Source: Treponema sp. (GTDB taxonomy: Bacteria > Spirochaetota > Spirochaetia > Treponematales > Breznakiellaceae). From it: a stretch of DNA of 36,083 bases. The notes below the pieces were generated by a model, which saw only the letters and a list, made by a program, of their open reading frames with translations, did not search any database and had not been told where the DNA came from. Where the stretch lies: positions 1 through 36,083 of the forward strand of contig JAIRPG010000130.1 in NCBI GenBank assembly GCA_031257105.1, given 5' to 3'. The position numbers and the translations under genes were made by a program. Positions 18,343 through 27,100 of this stretch are shown here, in pieces. The first letter of the stretch is position 1. Each line of letters begins with the position of its first letter.

Positions 18343-19740
18343 ATGGGCGGCGGAACTGCCAAAACGCCTCAGCTTTTACGAAAAGCTTGGAAACTGCTGC
18401 GCGCCTACGGTGAAGCAACGGAAACCATGGCTTGCGTGATAGATCACAACTTTACGCCTATTCCTGAATCGATAGCGGATTTAAACTCCGATAGGAATAT
18501 CTGCCTGTGCTGCGCTAAATTCTACGCCGGGGAAGAACCGGGTAAACCGGATGTTCTCAATTTTCCCTGCTGTATGTTCCACATTAACGCCATGAAGGAA
18601 GCGTATCGTTTCAAAGGTTCCTCCATTTATATGTGCGATAGGGGATTCATGTTTTGGACAAGTCCGGTATTTTCAAACGGGCAGTTTAGCGGGGCCCTCG
18701 TCGGCTCAGGCTGCCTGGGGATAGACGCCATTGAAACCGCCCAGGTTCCGCAGGCAACGGGCATGGAACAAACAACGGCGTATCCCCGCTGCGACCCGGA
18801 ACGGGTCAAGGCGCTGGCGGAACTCCTGCTTATGTGCGCGGAATCGCTGTCCGTTGGAGACGAAAGCTACCATAAAACCCTCAAGCGCCGCGCTGAGCAG
18901 CAGGCCCGCATTACCGAACAGATCGCTTTGCTCAAAGAGCGGTACTCGGATGGTTCTATGCCCGGTTATCCCCTGGACAAGGAACAGATGCTCCTCGACG
19001 CCCTCCGCCGGGGGGAAGGCGAAACGGGGAAAAAACTCCTCGACGAACTCCTGGGCGTTCTTTTCTTTTCGAATCAGGATAAGTTCAAGTACATAAAGTA
19101 CCGGGCCATTGAATTGGCGGTACTCATTTCCCGGACCGCCGTTACCATAGGACATACCGGGAATGCGGCGATGGAAACTATCAGGCAAAACCTCTCGCGT
19201 ATCAGGGAAGTCCGGAATATCGAGGAACTTACCGATGCGCTGCATAGTATCGCGGAGACGACGGCGGAACAGGTTTTTTCCTTCCAAGGATTCCGCCATG
19301 CCGGAGCCCTGCGGAAAGCGGAACGTTTTATCTGGGAAAACTACACCCGCCGGATCAGCCTGCGGGAGATCGCGGACGAAGCGGGGCTCTCGGCGCCCTA
19401 CTTTAGCACCATATTCAAGGAGGAAATGGGAGAAAACCTTTCGTGCTATCTGAACCGCCTGCGGGTGGGCCGGGCCGGACGTATGCTGCTCGAAACAGAC
19501 CTGAACTTGAGCGAAATCGCCGGCTCATGCGGATTTGAGGATCAAAGCTGGTTTTCAAAGATATTTAAAAGTTATACCGGGATGAGTCCTGGAAAATTCA
19601 GAGCCCGGGGAGGCGGTGTTTTTTCGGAAATTTCGGCGCTCAACTTTTCAAAAAACTACCAAAACACCGTGGAAGGAAAAGATGGAGAACCTGCTCCAAA
19701 ACTTCAGCTTGAAACAGGTTCCGCATCAAGGGTCTCCTAA
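18343..19740 (+). CDS. PocR-domain AraC-family transcriptional regulator (copy 2)
   Basis: A 465-aa paralogue of the preceding gene, starting 1 nt after its stop with GGGAG inside the upstream coding end. The PocR domain keeps cysteines (C-L-C-C, F-P-C-C, M-C-D-R-G) and F-W-T-S-P. The AraC domain is nearly identical in places, sharing A-L-R-K-A-E-R-F-I-W-E-N-Y-T-R and Y-F-S-x-I-F-K. The N-terminus is shorter and the C-terminus carries about 40 extra residues, the last of which are encoded by a hairpin repeat (19687-19721). The high similarity suggests tandem duplication, with divergence mainly in the sensory half and so perhaps different ligands at related operators, or heterodimers; both ideas are inference. 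Confidence 0.92.
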   Translation: MGGGTAKTPQLLRKAWKLLRAYGEATETMACVIDHNFTPIPESIADLNSDRNICLCCAKFYAGEEPGKPDVLNFPCCMFHINAMKEAYRFKGSSIYMCDRGFMFWTSPVFSNGQFSGALVGSGCLGIDAIETAQVPQATGMEQTTAYPRCDPERVKALAELLLMCAESLSVGDESYHKTLKRRAEQQARITEQIALLKERYSDGSMPGYPLDKEQMLLDALRRGEGETGKKLLDELLGVLFFSNQDKFKYIKYRAIELAVLISRTAVTIGHTGNAAMETIRQNLSRIREVRNIEELTDALHSIAETTAEQVFSFQGFRHAGALRKAERFIWENYTRRISLREIADEAGLSAPYFSTIFKEEMGENLSCYLNRLRVGRAGRMLLETDLNLSEIAGSCGFEDQSWFSKIFKSYTGMSPGKFRARGGGVFSEISALNFSKNYQNTVEGKDGEPAPKLQLETGSASRVS

Positions 19741-19748
19741 GGAGGCCC
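19687..19748. repeat. two hairpins overlapping the end of the second PocR-AraC gene
   Basis: GAACCTG (19687-19693) pairs with CAGGTTC (19715-19721) and encloses CAAAACTTCAG (19697-19707), an exact copy of the motif at 9339-9349. Directly after, GGGTCTCC (19730-19737) and GGAGGCCC (19741-19748) form an 8-bp stem with one G-U pair. Its three-base loop is the TAA stop codon (19738-19740). The gene's C-terminus therefore appears to read into a repeat element. The following 65 nt to the helicase stop are A-rich and hold no gene. Confidence 0.55.
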
Positions 19749-19813
19749 GTTCATGTAAAAACGTGAGTTAAAAAACATGAGGTAAAAAAAAATTTAAAAA
19801 CGTACAACTCCCG

Positions 19814-21769
19814 CTAGGTTCGGGGCGAAGCCGGTTTAATCACCGGCCCCCCCGCCTTTCGGGAAAACGAACAGGCCCTTCCCGCAGCGGCGGCGGGAAG
19901 GGTGGCAAACGCGCAGAAATCTTTCAACTCGATTGCGTCCACCAGCCGCCCCGGTACACCGCCGGCCCGCATGAGCAGTTCCGCCACCTCCCGTGCGGAG
20001 GCGCCATGGCGCCGGCCAAGGCCAACGTACAGGCGCGTACCGCCGTTTCGTTCCTCTCCTTGGTACGATGAACGGGCGCTTCCATAGGCATGGCGGCCCT
20101 CTCCGAAGTGACGGCCCTCTCCGAGGTGGCGGCCCTCTCCGAGGTGACGGCCCTCTCCGAGGTGGCGGCCCTCTCCGAGGTGGCGGCCCTCTCCGAGGTG
20201 GCGGCCCCGCTGCTTTCCGCCGGTTTCATGTTTGGGCTCGGCGATCTCCGTTACCGGGCCGTACCGGGCCGGGTCTAGGAGTTCCCCATAGACTTTGGTC
20301 ACCAGGGCTTCCACCGCGCCCTCGGCGCCGAGCGTCCCGATAAGCCGTTTGCTCAGCGGGGAAAGGGAAACCGGCGGCCTCTGCGGGGGAACCTCTCCAC
20401 CTTCGGCTGAAACCGCCGTTTCCGGCAAACCCGAAGCCGCGCCATCCGGCAAGCCTGACGATGCGCCATCAGGCAAACCCGGAGCTGCGCCATCCGGCAA
20501 ACCTGACGATGCGCCATCTCCGCCCGGCGGTTCAAGGGCGCCGGCGTCGGGCATTGGATAGGCCGCCAGAATAGAAAGGGCGATCCGTTCACGCTGAGCC
20601 TTCATTACCATTTTGATTGGAGGAACCTTTAACCACTGAATCTTGCCTCCCAGGGTACGCTCTATGCTTCGGGAAAGGTGGTCTATCCGGCCTCGATCCG
20701 AGGGCAGCGCCAGGCTTATCGCCATACCCCGGCGTCCGGCCCGCCCGGTTCTGCCGATGCGGTGTACATAGGTTTCTCTATCGCCGGGAAGATCCCAGTT
20801 TATCACATGGGTCAGCCGTTCAATATCCAAGCCTCTCGCGGCTACATCGGTGGCAACCAGGATTGAAGGGCCGTCTCCGGCTTGGCGGGAACGGAAACGC
20901 CGTAAGGTGCGTTCCCGGGCTTCTTGGGAAAGATCGCCGTGAATAGCCTCGGCGGAATAACCTCCGTCCATGAGCCGCCGGGAAAGCTCGTCAGCCCCGG
21001 CCTTGGTGGCGCAGAAAATGAGGCCGTAGAAGTCTTCCGCCGAATCAATGAGCCGCCTGAGCGCTTCAAGCCGGTCTTCGCGCTTCAGCACCATGTAGAA
21101 CTGATCCACCGCGGGCTTTTCGTCCTCCGGCGCGGTATCTTCCAGTACCTCCACCTCCCCGATATGCTCCCTCACGAGGCGGAGGATCGCTTCGGGCATA
21201 GTAGCGGAAAAAAGGGCCATTCTGCGTCCGCTTTTGAGCGCCGCAAGGATCTTTTCTACATCCTCAAAAAAGCCCATATCAAGCATTTCATCGGCTTCGT
21301 CCAGGATAAACCAATCTACCAGGGAAAGATCCAATACCTTCCGTTCCATAAGGTCGATGATCCTGCCGGGAGTTCCCGTTACAATCTCGGTTCCCCGCTT
21401 CAAGTCCATGATCTGATTCCGCATAGAAGCTCCGCCGTACACCGCCGTAATCCGGGGAAACGAGCCGGGCACAAAAGAGGCGATTTCTTTGGAGATCTGA
21501 AGGGCCAGTTCACGGGTAGGGGTAAGGATTAAAGCGCGGGGAAGCTGCCCCCCAACGGTAAGCCGTTCCACCAGGGGAATCCCAAAAGCCGCCGTTTTCC
21601 CCGTACCGGTACGGGCCTTAACGATAAGATGGTCCTCGCCGGCCAGCAATCTGGGTAAAGCGATGTTTTGAATCGTGGTAGGCGCGCTAAAACCCTTGCG
21701 GGCCAGCGCGTCCAACACCCCTTCGGACAGCCCGAAAGAATGAAAAGCGGAATCTGGTTCTAATGTCAC
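19814..21769 (-). CDS. DEAD-box RNA helicase with DbpA-type RNA-binding domain
   Basis: A 651-aa ATP-dependent RNA helicase. The core shows all motifs: Q-motif, ARTGTGKT (I), PTRELALQ (Ia), TPGR (Ib), DEAD (II), SAT (III), ATDVAARGLDI (V) and HRIGRTGRAG (VI). The last ~75 residues (from T-R-L-Y-V-G-L-G) form a DbpA-like RNA-recognition domain, which targets such helicases to 23S rRNA during large-subunit assembly. Two low-complexity inserts separate core and RNA-binding domain: four 8-aa G-L-P-(D/E)-G-A units and six 6-aa G-E-G-R-H-(L/F) units, the latter basic and possibly RNA-contacting. The start is a GTG at 21769 with only AAGG upstream. A TATAAT at 21851-21856 on the minus strand could be its -10, but no good -35 is seen. 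It converges on the PocR genes. Confidence 0.95.
   Translation of the reverse strand: MTLEPDSAFHSFGLSEGVLDALARKGFSAPTTIQNIALPRLLAGEDHLIVKARTGTGKTAAFGIPLVERLTVGGQLPRALILTPTRELALQISKEIASFVPGSFPRITAVYGGASMRNQIMDLKRGTEIVTGTPGRIIDLMERKVLDLSLVDWFILDEADEMLDMGFFEDVEKILAALKSGRRMALFSATMPEAILRLVREHIGEVEVLEDTAPEDEKPAVDQFYMVLKREDRLEALRRLIDSAEDFYGLIFCATKAGADELSRRLMDGGYSAEAIHGDLSQEARERTLRRFRSRQAGDGPSILVATDVAARGLDIERLTHVINWDLPGDRETYVHRIGRTGRAGRRGMAISLALPSDRGRIDHLSRSIERTLGGKIQWLKVPPIKMVMKAQRERIALSILAAYPMPDAGALEPPGGDGASSGLPDGAAPGLPDGASSGLPDGAASGLPETAVSAEGGEVPPQRPPVSLSPLSKRLIGTLGAEGAVEALVTKVYGELLDPARYGPVTEIAEPKHETGGKQRGRHLGEGRHLGEGRHLGEGRHLGEGRHLGEGRHFGEGRHAYGSARSSYQGEERNGGTRLYVGLGRRHGASAREVAELLMRAGGVPGRLVDAIELKDFCAFATLPAAAAGRACSFSRKAGGPVIKPASPRT
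20095..20202. repeat. coding minisatellite, six 18-bp units, in helicase gene
   Basis: Six tandem 18-nt units of the form GGCCCTCTCCGAGGTGRC begin at 20095, 20113, 20131, 20149, 20167 and 20185, nearly identical at DNA level. Each encodes 6 residues (G-E-G-R-H-L/F), so copy-number change keeps the frame. Confidence 0.9.
20421..20516. repeat. coding minisatellite, four 24-bp units, in helicase gene
   Basis: Four 24-nt units start at 20421, 20445, 20469 and 20493, each opening TCMGGCAARCC and closing GCGCCA. They encode G-L-P-x-G-A-x-S/P units of 8 residues. Units 2 and 4 are almost identical, suggesting duplication of a two-unit block. Confidence 0.85.
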
Positions 21770-21926
21770 TGTTGTTTAACCTTAACCTTAACGTTGAAGC
21801 TTATTAACCTGCCGTAACGCCTCGATTGAATTCCAGGCGGTCAAGGTCAGATTATACCGGGCCTCTTGAGGGCCGTGTTGGCGGATATTACTTTTCACCG
21901 TTTTTTTTACCATATCGAGCCTGTGT

Positions 21927-21963
21927 AAAAAAAAGGGGAACCTCCACCTTTACGGAGGTTCCC
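21927..21963 (-). terminator. rho-independent terminator of the MsmK/UgpC-like gene
   Basis: On the minus strand a perfect 10-bp stem GGGAACCTCC / GGAGGTTCCC (21954-21963 with 21936-21945) has an 8-nt loop and is followed by eight U (21927-21934). It starts 20 nt after the stop of the gene at 21983. Confidence 0.92.
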
Positions 21964-21982
21964 GGTAACCGGTAAGCGCTGT

Positions 21983-23101
21983 TTACCTTCCGTTGTCTAT
22001 GGGCGGCTGCGGTAGGATAGAAAGCTCGGTTTCTCTATCGAAATAGCGGGCTTTTTCCAAGCGAGGCGTAAAGTTGATCGTCTCGCCTACCTTAAAGACA
22101 TGGTGGGGCTCGGTACGGGCCACCAAAGGCTGCGTGTTCGTGGTCAGCCAGAGGTGAATATCGGCGCCCAAGGGCTCTACAACGGTGATCTTTACGGGAA
22201 TATTATTATCCCCGGCAGGTTTATCCGTATAGAGCAGGTCTTCAGGCCGAATACCGAAGTAGATCTCTTTGCCAACGTACTTCTTGAGGTATTCCTGATG
22301 TTCCGCCGACGGTTTTACCTCGAAAGTACCCTCTTCGAGAACGATGCCGCCCTTTTCCACCACCCTGGCGGTGAGGAAGTTCATGGGGGGAGATCCGATA
22401 AAACCGGCTACAAATTTATTCACCGGATGGTTGTAGAGGTACAGCGGAGAACCAATCTGCTGAACCTTTCCGTCCTTCATAACCACGATCTTGTTCGCCA
22501 TGGTCATGGCTTCCACCTGGTCGTGGGTAACGTAGATCATCGTGGCGTTAAGCCTAATATGCAGATCCGAAAGTTCCGCCCGCATCTGTACACGGAGCTT
22601 CGCGTCCAAGTTGGAAAGGGGTTCGTCAAACAGGAAGACTTTGGGTTTGCGGACAATGGCGCGGCCTACGGCGACACGCTGGCGCTGACCGCCGGAAAGA
22701 GCCTTGGGTTTGCGGTCTAAGAACTTCTCAATATCAAGAATACGGGCGGCCTCGTGTACCCGCCGGTCGATTTCTTCTTTTTTTTCTTTCTTGATACGGA
22801 GCCCAAACGCCATGTTTTCATATACCGTCATGTGGGGATACAGGGCGTAGTTCTGGAACACCATGGCGATATTCCGATCTTTGGGGGGAACATCGTTCAT
22901 CAGTTCCCCGTCGATATAAAGTTCGCCTTCGGTTATATCTTCCAATCCGGCGACCATCCGCAACGTAGTCGACTTGCCGCAGCCCGAAGGCCCCACAAAG
23001 ACCACGAATTCCTTGTCCTCTACAACGATATTCGCGTTATCCACAGCGCGAACATTACCGTCATAGACCTTACTGATACCTTTCAGTTCTACTTTGGCCA
23101 T
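21983..23101 (-). CDS. sugar ABC importer ATP-binding protein, MsmK/UgpC family
   Basis: A 372-aa cytoplasmic ATPase of the MalK/MsmK/UgpC group. Motifs are Walker A GPSGCGKST (37-45), Q-loop V-F-Q-N, signature LSGGQ (135-139), Walker B FLFDEP (156-161) and switch histidine H193. A TOBE-type regulatory domain (about 235-365) closes it, ending in G-I-R-P-E-D-L. No permease or binding-protein gene is adjacent, and the gene has its own promoter and terminator, so it is monocistronic. In Gram-positives MsmK-like ATPases power several sugar importers; a similar shared-ATPase role here is inference. GGGAGG precedes the ATG. An A8 tract on the coding strand (22778-22785) encodes a Lys/Glu-rich stretch near residue 105. 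Confidence 0.95.
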   Translation of the reverse strand: MAKVELKGISKVYDGNVRAVDNANIVVEDKEFVVFVGPSGCGKSTTLRMVAGLEDITEGELYIDGELMNDVPPKDRNIAMVFQNYALYPHMTVYENMAFGLRIKKEKKEEIDRRVHEAARILDIEKFLDRKPKALSGGQRQRVAVGRAIVRKPKVFLFDEPLSNLDAKLRVQMRAELSDLHIRLNATMIYVTHDQVEAMTMANKIVVMKDGKVQQIGSPLYLYNHPVNKFVAGFIGSPPMNFLTARVVEKGGIVLEEGTFEVKPSAEHQEYLKKYVGKEIYFGIRPEDLLYTDKPAGDNNIPVKITVVEPLGADIHLWLTTNTQPLVARTEPHHVFKVGETINFTPRLEKARYFDRETELSILPQPPIDNGR

Positions 23102-23134
23102 ACATGCCTCCCTAAAGGGTTAGTTTATAATTTC

Positions 23135-23163
23135 ATTGTAAGCCCGCAATTTCCATTTGTCAA
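23135..23163 (-). promoter_or_regulatory. sigma-70 promoter for the MsmK/UgpC-like gene
   Basis: On the minus strand a perfect TTGACA (23158-23163) is followed after 17 nt by TACAAT (23135-23140, 5 of 6). This suggests strong expression; the leader to the ATG at 23101 is about 27 nt. Confidence 0.85.
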
Positions 23164-23213
23164 GAAAAGAGCGCGTTATTTTGATTTTTGGTGGTAAAGA
23201 TCGGTGAGCCGGC

Positions 23214-24122
23214 TTACGCGCCCAGGATCCGGCGGAGAGCGGCGTCATTGCGCCGCCAATCATGGGCGGTTTTTACCCGGAGATCCAATTCCACCTTCCA
23301 GTCAAACACCAGGTTCAGTTCCCGCTGGGCGGCCAAACGGATAGCTTTGATCATCGCGCCGCCTTTGCCAACCACTATGCCTTTCTGGGAATCCCGTTCG
23401 GTAAGGATAAAGGCCCGAACCCAGAGGCGATTCCCTTCCCGCATTTCCGTGTCGGCAACCTCCACGTAGAGCGCGTGGGGCAGTTCCTCCCTGAGGCGGT
23501 TGATAGCCTGCTCCCGGATGATCTCGGCGATGCGGAACTCAGGCGGCTGATCGGTGTAGTATTCTTCAGGATAGAAGGGCTCCCCTTGTTCCGCCAGGTC
23601 AAAAAGACAGGCGAGGAGTTCCCCGGTTCCCTCGTTTTTCAGCGCCGACACGGGAAAACAGCGCCCGGCTTCCAGGGGTTGAAGGTGGTTTTGGAGAAAC
23701 GCTTTGACTTCGGCGAAATCCGCCCGGGGACTATCCATCTTATTCGCCGCCGCCACAACTCTGCCGGCGGAGGGCATAAGCCAATCCGCAACCGCCGCTT
23801 CCTCTATTCCCGGCGGACGGGTAGCGTCCAGTACGTAGAGGATCAACCCCGCTTCCGCCGCCGCCCTGCCGGCGGTTTCCGTGAGCTTCCGGTTGAGCTT
23901 CCGTTCCGAAAGGTGCCGGCCCGGCGTATCCACAAATACCAACTGCCCCTCGCTCCGGTTCACGATTCCCCGGATAGCGTTCCGGGTGGTCTGGGGTACG
24001 GGGCTCACGATTGCCACCTTTGCGCCGCAGAGACTATTTACCAGCGTTGACTTTCCCGCTGAGGGGCGGCCCACGACCGCTACAAAGGCGGCTTTTTTCT
24101 GTTTTGATTCTTGGACTTCCAT
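23214..24122 (-). CDS. era: GTPase Era
   Basis: A 302-aa ribosome-assembly GTPase, the normal length. G-domain motifs are GRPSAGKST (18-26, G1), the threonines T45-T46 (G2), DTPG (65-68, G3), NKMD (127-130, G4) and V-S-A-L (G5). The C-terminal KH domain carries G-K-G-G in K-G-I-V-V-G-K-G-G. Era binds the 3' end of 16S rRNA and checks 30S maturation. G3 reads D-T-P-G-R-H where most homologues have D-T-P-G-I/L-H, a minor change. Its start is only 3 nt after the stop of the 6.9-kb repeat-protein gene, so this housekeeping gene probably depends at least partly on the giant gene's transcript. No separate promoter is obvious inside the repeat gene's end. Confidence 0.96.
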   Translation of the reverse strand: MEVQESKQKKAAFVAVVGRPSAGKSTLVNSLCGAKVAIVSPVPQTTRNAIRGIVNRSEGQLVFVDTPGRHLSERKLNRKLTETAGRAAAEAGLILYVLDATRPPGIEEAAVADWLMPSAGRVVAAANKMDSPRADFAEVKAFLQNHLQPLEAGRCFPVSALKNEGTGELLACLFDLAEQGEPFYPEEYYTDQPPEFRIAEIIREQAINRLREELPHALYVEVADTEMREGNRLWVRAFILTERDSQKGIVVGKGGAMIKAIRLAAQRELNLVFDWKVELDLRVKTAHDWRRNDAALRRILGA

Positions 24123-24125
24123 AGG

Positions 24126-27100
24126 TTATTTAACCACCATTACTTTACGGATCTCGTCGATGTCCGGCCCTACCACCCGAATAAAGTACATACCGCGGGC
24201 GACATCGCGGTTGCTTTGGTTTTTTCCGTCCCAGGAAACCCGGTATTCGCCGGCGTCCAGAGAAGTTCTCACCAGGGGAGCCACCATCGTCCCGTCCAGG
24301 GTGAACACCGAAATCGTCACCCTGCCGGCCCGTTGTAAATTATAGTTGATATAGGTCTTTTCTCCTTTAACAGGATTTATCACGTTGTTAAGGATCGTCA
24401 CCCCGCTCCGTTGAAGTATTGTATCACGAATTTGAAAAGAAAAGGGTTTTACCCGGCGATACCAGTCCGAAGGCGTCTCGGCTCCCCGGGGAACATCGAG
24501 CCGCGCCGCATAGAGGGGCGTTCTGCCGGAGGAACGGAGGAGGAAATAGAATTCCAACTGAGAAGCGTTGCCGTATTTGCTTTTATCGAGGAGGTAGTTT
24601 GCCAGATTTACATTATCGGCGGAAGCGATGCCGGAAGACGACGCGGCGTTGAACTCCCTGGGGACAAGGTTACCGTACTCGCGGTTTTCGTAATCCTTCT
24701 CGTTTGCGTTCCGTCCGTCTAAGGGCGGCAGCCAGAGCCCCCGGATGCCGTGTTCCTCCCGCGCCCGGTAGTTCTGGGGAATGATTTTGTCGGTGGAATA
24801 GTAGAGTTCCGCGGTAAAAGGAGCGTCCGCCAGCGCTTGGTTTCGCAGCGCCTGCACCGTAATGTTCCGGTATTGAAGGATCCCTTTGCCGGTAAAGTCC
24901 CAGATAAGGCCGCTATCCGCATCCTTTGACTGGTAAAAAATGTCTACGGACGCTTCGGAATCGAGGTGGGAAGTATTGTCGCTTGCGCTGTCATCCCGCG
25001 CCCACACCGGCCAGATAAAGTAACGCTCGTCATCCCGGTTGGCGGGCGGCGCGGAAATGAGCAGATCCGTCAAGCGATGGGTGGCGAAGGGTTCAGGCCG
25101 CTCATCGTTGTGGGCCGTCGAAACCAGCGCATTGGCGGGAACGAGCGCATCCGGCGGGGTTTCGAGGTCGGGCACAAACCGGTAGGTGGAATACGTCCAG
25201 TCGGCGGGATACGAAGGCGGCGGGAACGGACCGCTGTCGGCGCCGCCAACCACGTTCATATCCTGCGCCCGCCGGGACATATCCACCAGGTTATAGAGCG
25301 CTATCTGTACCGAACCTTCGGCAAGATCCCGGATAGTAAAGTTATCCGCGAAGCCGATAAGGAATTCCGATTGAGACAAAGCGTTCCACGACAGGGATTC
25401 TGTTTCCACGCCCCCATTGTCCACCAGACGGAATGCGGCTTCCGCGCCGCCGGCGGCTTGTACCGGCTCGGAAATCTGTACATAGACCTCGTTCTTTCCC
25501 GGCAGCGCCAGGGAATAGGCGATTCGCGGCGGAACCGTATCCACCGTTGTAAGCGGCTCATTGGGACGCCCGATACGGGTAACGCCGGTGACCGCCTCCT
25601 TGAGGCTCCCGTTCTTGACGATCTGCCATTGGAGCGTTTTGCCTCCGTCGTTGTAGTCCTTCTCTTTCAGATATATATAGATAGAAAACGCATCCCCAAA
25701 CGCCCGTTCATAACCGCCATATCCCTTCGATGCGTCTATCTCATAACCGTCTACCTGAACCTCGAAGTCGTCAAACGCATCGCCGTCTGACGCCAATTCA
25801 AAGGCAGCCTGAGCGCGGATAGCGTCGATTTTTCCGTTACCGTTGTGATCTTCCGTAAAGCTGTAGAAGAAGTGATCCATGTTGATCCAGTTGACGTTGT
25901 AGTAATACGCGCTCTGGGCGGAATAATACGGCGAAGCGTGAACCGTGAACGAATCGTCCGAAGGTACCGGAATCGCGCGGCTCGCGTAACTGTAATAGAT
26001 ATTCACAAAATCGATTTCCATTCTTGCGCCGGGGAAGAAGTTGAAGTCCCAAAATTTTCCCCGGTTCCCGCCGTCATTGGAATGGGACAAGTCCGTAGGA
26101 GCGGGATCGTCAATGGTATTACCCGATTCAGGCAGGCGGTGTTCCGGGGGATTCCTGGATTTCGGCGCTTGCCTGGTAACGGTAATCGCGCCTTCGGCGG
26201 AACCTATCACTCTGAACAGATGGTAAACGGTATGCGTATGCAGCAGCGCTGAGTCCGCCGGGACGTTCCCATAAGCCGTGTAATCAAAATAGGTGGAGAA
26301 ATAAATCTCCGCCCCGGGTGATTCGCAGATAAAGTCGTACCAGGCGGTGTTTCCGCTGATGTAGATCCGGGTTCCTTCAAAAACGACAACGCTGTCTTGA
26401 TATTCAAACACGCCGCTTCCGCCGTTGGGAAAATCAGGCGTTACCGCGCCGTCAATGGCTTCGGAGCTGTCCCCCCAGCCCCGGCCCTGAATCCAATTGC
26501 CCCGGACAACGATCTTTCGGGAAACGGCGCCGCCGGCGTTCAGAGTGCTTTCCTCCCGGATTTTAACGCTCCCCTGGAGGATGAGGTCTTCGGCCAGCGT
26601 CACAACCGCCGGCGTCAAAGAGGGCGAGGGCGCGCCGCCTATGATCAAATTTCCCAGGGCAATGCCGTTTCCGCCTCCGCTCAGGCTAACCCCGTTTCCG
26701 GTCATAATGATGGACGCTTGATCCATATCCCGGTTCGGCTCGCCGGACTGTTCGGTATTCCAGGCAACGCGGACATTACCGGGCGACGTCATAGAAGCCG
26801 GCCCGGAGAAGCGGTAGGTTCCCTCAAGGCTGGCGTGACCGGAGACCGTGACGGCGGAGCGGCTCAAGACGGTAACGCTGAAGGTGGAAGCGGTGGTAAA
26901 CACGCCGCCATTGTCCGGGTCGCCGGGGGAAGCGCCGCCGGAAGACAACAAGGCGGGCTGCAATGCGGAATTGTCGCCGAGGGTAAGGCTCCCCTGGATA
27001 CCGTAAAACCCTTTGGCTCCCGAAGGGGGAGCGTCCGTTCCGGCGTACCAGCAGCGCCCGTTAAGGTTCAACTCGCCCGCGGCGATTACCAGCGCGCCAT

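Noticed and set aside
22778-22785. Eight-base homopolymer in the MsmK/UgpC-like gene as a phase-variation tract
   Set aside because: It encodes an ordinary Lys/Glu-rich segment and the frame is intact; an A8 tract alone is weak evidence of switching.
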